This document shows, in pieces, positions 5,020 through 7,748 of a DNA stretch of 7,748 bases. Made by a program: the position numbers and the translations under genes. Each line of letters begins with the position of its first letter. Position 1 is the stretch's first letter. The DNA lies in assembly GCA_964522605.1 (NCBI GenBank), contig CAZFWV010000325.1:1-7748 (forward strand), written 5' to 3'. Under the pieces are notes generated by a model, which saw only the letters and a program-made list of their open reading frames with translations, was not told the origin of the DNA and ran no database searches. The DNA comes from CAVZLD01 sp964522605 (GTDB lineage Bacteria; Planctomycetota; Planctomycetia; Pirellulales; Pirellulaceae).

Positions 5020-7748
5020 ATGACCGATTCGCCCCAAAAAAACAAGACGAAACTCCGCATCAACTGGATCTGGCTCGCGTCGGTGCTCGGCGTTCTTGTC
5101 CTGGTCTCAGGGGCCATGGCGTGGCGGTACCAGAGTCAGAGTGACAAGACGGCAGAGGTGTACAAGGAACGATCGCTGCTGCACGTCGAGACGGAAGAAT
5201 GGGACAAGGCGGCGGAAGACCTGTTCCGCTATCTGAAATTCAATCCTGAAGACGCGGATGCCTGGCTCGATTTGACGGAAGCTTACTCCAAGTCCGCGGC
5301 AACTTATTCTGATCGCGAACGGGCCATCGAGCTCTATTACCAGGCGCTCGGCCTGGTCGGTGATGATCCCGAGCGAATGACCACTCTTCGTCGCGGTCTG
5401 GCGCCGCTCTTGCTTGAACAGGGCCGGTTCCAAGAGGCCGAGGACATTGCCAAGCTGCTGGATGGAACGGACCCGGTGACGCTACGGGTGGTTGCCCTTT
5501 CCAAGGCTGCCACCGCGCGGCGAACCGATGCTCAATCGATGCAGGAGGCAAGAAAGGCTCTGGACCTGGCAATCAATGCGCAACCCGCCGACATCCAACT
5601 TGCCACTACCTACGCCTACGCGTGTCGCGAGGAGGCGGAGCGAACCAACAACAGTGCCTTGATTCCTCTTGCCGACGTCTGCATGGATCAAATGGTCTCG
5701 GCCGAATCAAATCGTGACAACGCCGCGGCTTGGCTCACACGCCATCGATATCGAGCCCAGTACGAATTGCCGGGGGCCGACGAGGATCTGCGACGAGCAC
5801 TGGAGTTGGCCAACACACCCGAGTTGCAGCAGGCCGTTGGCAGCGCGGCACTCAATCAGGCAGTGCGGACACAGGACGCAGCCCAGGCAGAATCGTGGCG
5901 CGAGACGGGAATCGGCGCACTGCAGAAGGCGACCGAGGCTGAAGTACCGGCTCCAGGCAGCTTCGCGGCTCTGGGCGAGGCGTATTTTCAGCAGGGCAAC
6001 GTCGATAAGGCGATCGAAACATGGGAGCAAGCAATCGTCAAGTTGCCCGGCGCGGCCATTCAAGAAATCATCATGGTGCGTCAGCGCCTGGCAGATACCT
6101 ATCTCAGTCGTGGTGACACTCAGAAAGCGCGCGAACAACAAAAACAGCTCGAAGCAATGGCCCAGGCGATCGGGCGTCAAAGGTGGGTGCGGGGCCTGGA
6201 TCAACAGCGGTATCTGCTGTCTGTCGAGCAGTGGATCGATCTGCTCAATGGAAGACTCCTCCTGGCGGAGGACAAAATCGACGAATCGATCAACCGCATG
6301 AACCAATTGCTGGATTCTCTGCCGACGACAGCCGCCGATGATCGCGACAAGCTAGTCCGCTACCAAACACTTACCACTCTCGGTAATGGATATCAGAGAA
6401 GGCGCGACTGGAGGAAGGCAGCAAACGCTTTCTCGGACGCGGCCCTGCTGCAAATCGATCAGGGCGAGGCCGCGTATCGCGCAGCCGAAGCCTATCAGGC
6501 AGCCGGTGAAGTGCGCTTAGCAACGGAGGCGATTGAAAGCTCCATTCAATTCGGTGCCGGAGCCGAAGCATGGCTGACACGGGCGGAACTGGAGCTGAGC
6601 CGCCAACTGGCAAGACCCGCGCAACAGCGAGAATGGACCGAATTTGACGCAGCACTTCAGAACATCCAGCGGGCTCGCCCAAACGATTGGCGGCCGAAAC
6701 TCTTCGCTGCCGCCCGCTCACTAGCCGATCCCAAAGCCGGCGGTCGAGATGAAGCGATCAAGCTGTACACGGAAGCCGAATCACTCGGGCCAGAGGATCC
6801 GGAACTCTGGCGACAACTGACCTTACTGTATGAGCAAATCGGGTTGACCGATCGGGCGAATCAGGCCCGCGAGAAGTTCACATCACTCAACCCGCCTGAA
6901 TGGTCGCAAACGATGCTGGAATCACAACTGCTGATTGCGCGCGGTCGGATCGACCTGGGCATTGGCGCCGCGAACGAAGCCCTCACAAAAGCACCTGACG
7001 AGCGCAAATACGAGATCCAGCGTCAGTTGGCGCAACTGTATCGCGCCGTGGGCAATCGCGATGAAGCACGAAAACTGCTGAATCAGGTCCTCGAAAACCG
7101 TCCGGACGATACGGACGTTCTGCGCGAACTGGCACAGGTGGAACTCGAGACCGGAAACCGCAAGGAACTGGAAGAACTCGAGGGACGTTTGAAGGAGGCC
7201 GAAGGACCGGAGGGCGTCTTCTGGCGGTATTTTCGAGCGGCGCGGATCTTGGCCGATCCGAATCTAACCACGACGGAAGCACTGGTCGAAGCGGGACAAC
7301 TGCAGTATGCGATTGAAACGCAACTGCCCGGATGGGCGCCTGGATATGTACTGAAGGGCGAGATTTTTTTCCGCCACCGCCGCTTCGACGATGCCGCCAT
7401 CGCGTATCAACGAGCGATTGAACTCGGCGATCGCCGCCTGACTAACTTCGAACGACAGCTTGCTGCCTTATACGCATCGGAGCAATTCGACAAAGCGGAA
7501 CAGCTTGTCGATCAACTGAAGAATTACGTTCTTAGCTCGCGGACCCTTGCCACACTCTCCAAAGCAATTGCAGCGAAGACGGATCACCTGCCTGAGGCGA
7601 TTGCCCGAGCCGAGCAGATTGTGAAGGACCAACCAAAGCAGGCGACTGCGCGGATCTGGTTGGCCGAGTTGCTTCTAATGAACGAACAGGAAGAGGAAGC
7701 GGAGAAGCAGCTCAAACAAGCCGTCATGATCGACCGCACACAGCTTGG
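5020..7748 (+). CDS. Membrane-anchored TPR-repeat protein, 3' end cut by window
   Basis: The frame is open from the ATG at 5020 to the last base, giving 909 complete residues without a stop, so the C-terminus is missing. That ATG is the first start after an in-frame stop at 4987-4989; the upstream binding site is weak. The N-terminus is a short Lys/Arg-rich segment (1-15), then one hydrophobic helix (about 16-36) without a lipobox cysteine. This implies a helix-anchored protein with its bulk outside the cytoplasm. The rest is helical and rich in Ala, Glu, Gln, Leu and Arg, with many degenerate tetratricopeptide repeats. Clear examples are about 47-90, 313-345 (FAALGEAYFQQGNVDKAIE), 448-518, 573-625, 668-715 (LYRAVGNRDEARKLL), 776-803 (FDDAAIAYQRAIELG) and 848-909. 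There is no catalytic motif. TPR proteins in exosortase-linked polysaccharide clusters (PrsT) are thought to scaffold assembly or export; this one probably plays a similar part, but that rests on context. Confidence 0.92.
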   Translation, partial: MTDSPQKNKTKLRINWIWLASVLGVLVLVSGAMAWRYQSQSDKTAEVYKERSLLHVETEEWDKAAEDLFRYLKFNPEDADAWLDLTEAYSKSAATYSDRERAIELYYQALGLVGDDPERMTTLRRGLAPLLLEQGRFQEAEDIAKLLDGTDPVTLRVVALSKAATARRTDAQSMQEARKALDLAINAQPADIQLATTYAYACREEAERTNNSALIPLADVCMDQMVSAESNRDNAAAWLTRHRYRAQYELPGADEDLRRALELANTPELQQAVGSAALNQAVRTQDAAQAESWRETGIGALQKATEAEVPAPGSFAALGEAYFQQGNVDKAIETWEQAIVKLPGAAIQEIIMVRQRLADTYLSRGDTQKAREQQKQLEAMAQAIGRQRWVRGLDQQRYLLSVEQWIDLLNGRLLLAEDKIDESINRMNQLLDSLPTTAADDRDKLVRYQTLTTLGNGYQRRRDWRKAANAFSDAALLQIDQGEAAYRAAEAYQAAGEVRLATEAIESSIQFGAGAEAWLTRAELELSRQLARPAQQREWTEFDAALQNIQRARPNDWRPKLFAAARSLADPKAGGRDEAIKLYTEAESLGPEDPELWRQLTLLYEQIGLTDRANQAREKFTSLNPPEWSQTMLESQLLIARGRIDLGIGAANEALTKAPDERKYEIQRQLAQLYRAVGNRDEARKLLNQVLENRPDDTDVLRELAQVELETGNRKELEELEGRLKEAEGPEGVFWRYFRAARILADPNLTTTEALVEAGQLQYAIETQLPGWAPGYVLKGEIFFRHRRFDDAAIAYQRAIELGDRRLTNFERQLAALYASEQFDKAEQLVDQLKNYVLSSRTLATLSKAIAAKTDHLPEAIARAEQIVKDQPKQATARIWLAELLLMNEQEEEAEKQLKQAVMIDRTQL

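Noticed and set aside
5669..6306. Open frames of about 200 codons on both strands inside the TPR gene
   Set aside because: Both overlap an unbroken TPR frame with clear repeats. Their products are Arg/Ser- or Leu/Arg-rich and show no domain.

Overview
The window is one strand-uniform stretch of an exopolysaccharide locus tied to an exosortase. Four plus-strand genes are supported: an XrtA-type polysaccharide deacetylase (388-1269), an exosortase (1451-2476), a fused Wzz/BY-kinase (2486-4705), and a long membrane-anchored TPR protein that starts at 5020 and runs off the right edge. I see no RNA gene, CRISPR array, transposase or coding gene on the minus strand.

The gene content, the moderately GC-rich composition, the weak ribosome binding sites on three of the four genes and the repeat-filled spacers suggest an environmental Gram-negative bacterium. 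Planctomycetota is my best guess from cluster style. It is an inference, because no marker gene is present.

Layout: 1-387 is non-coding and holds a perfect 27-bp inverted repeat, followed by a leader with a strong Shine-Dalgarno that points to a TTG start for the deacetylase. The spacer 1270-1450 holds a second, long imperfect dyad. Exosortase and kinase are 9 bp apart and surely co-transcribed. The spacer 4706-5019 holds a partial copy of the second dyad's arm and a third hairpin. The TPR gene fills the rest.

How the genes fit together (known families plus inference): the Wzz/BY-kinase would control chain length and export of a polysaccharide through phosphorylation of its C-terminal tyrosines. 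The deacetylase would remove acetyl groups from the sugar chain. The exosortase would cleave and anchor envelope proteins with PEP-CTERM-like tails. The TPR protein, fixed to the inner membrane with its repeats outside the cytoplasm, could be a scaffold similar in role to the PrsT lipoprotein of XrtA clusters. No glycosyltransferase, flippase, outer-membrane exporter, EpsI-like protein or sorted substrate lies in the window, so the rest of the locus must be outside it.

The most notable unexplained signal is the set of intergenic dyads. Two are built from GCGGA or ACGGA cores spaced 9-10 bp apart, close to one DNA helical turn.
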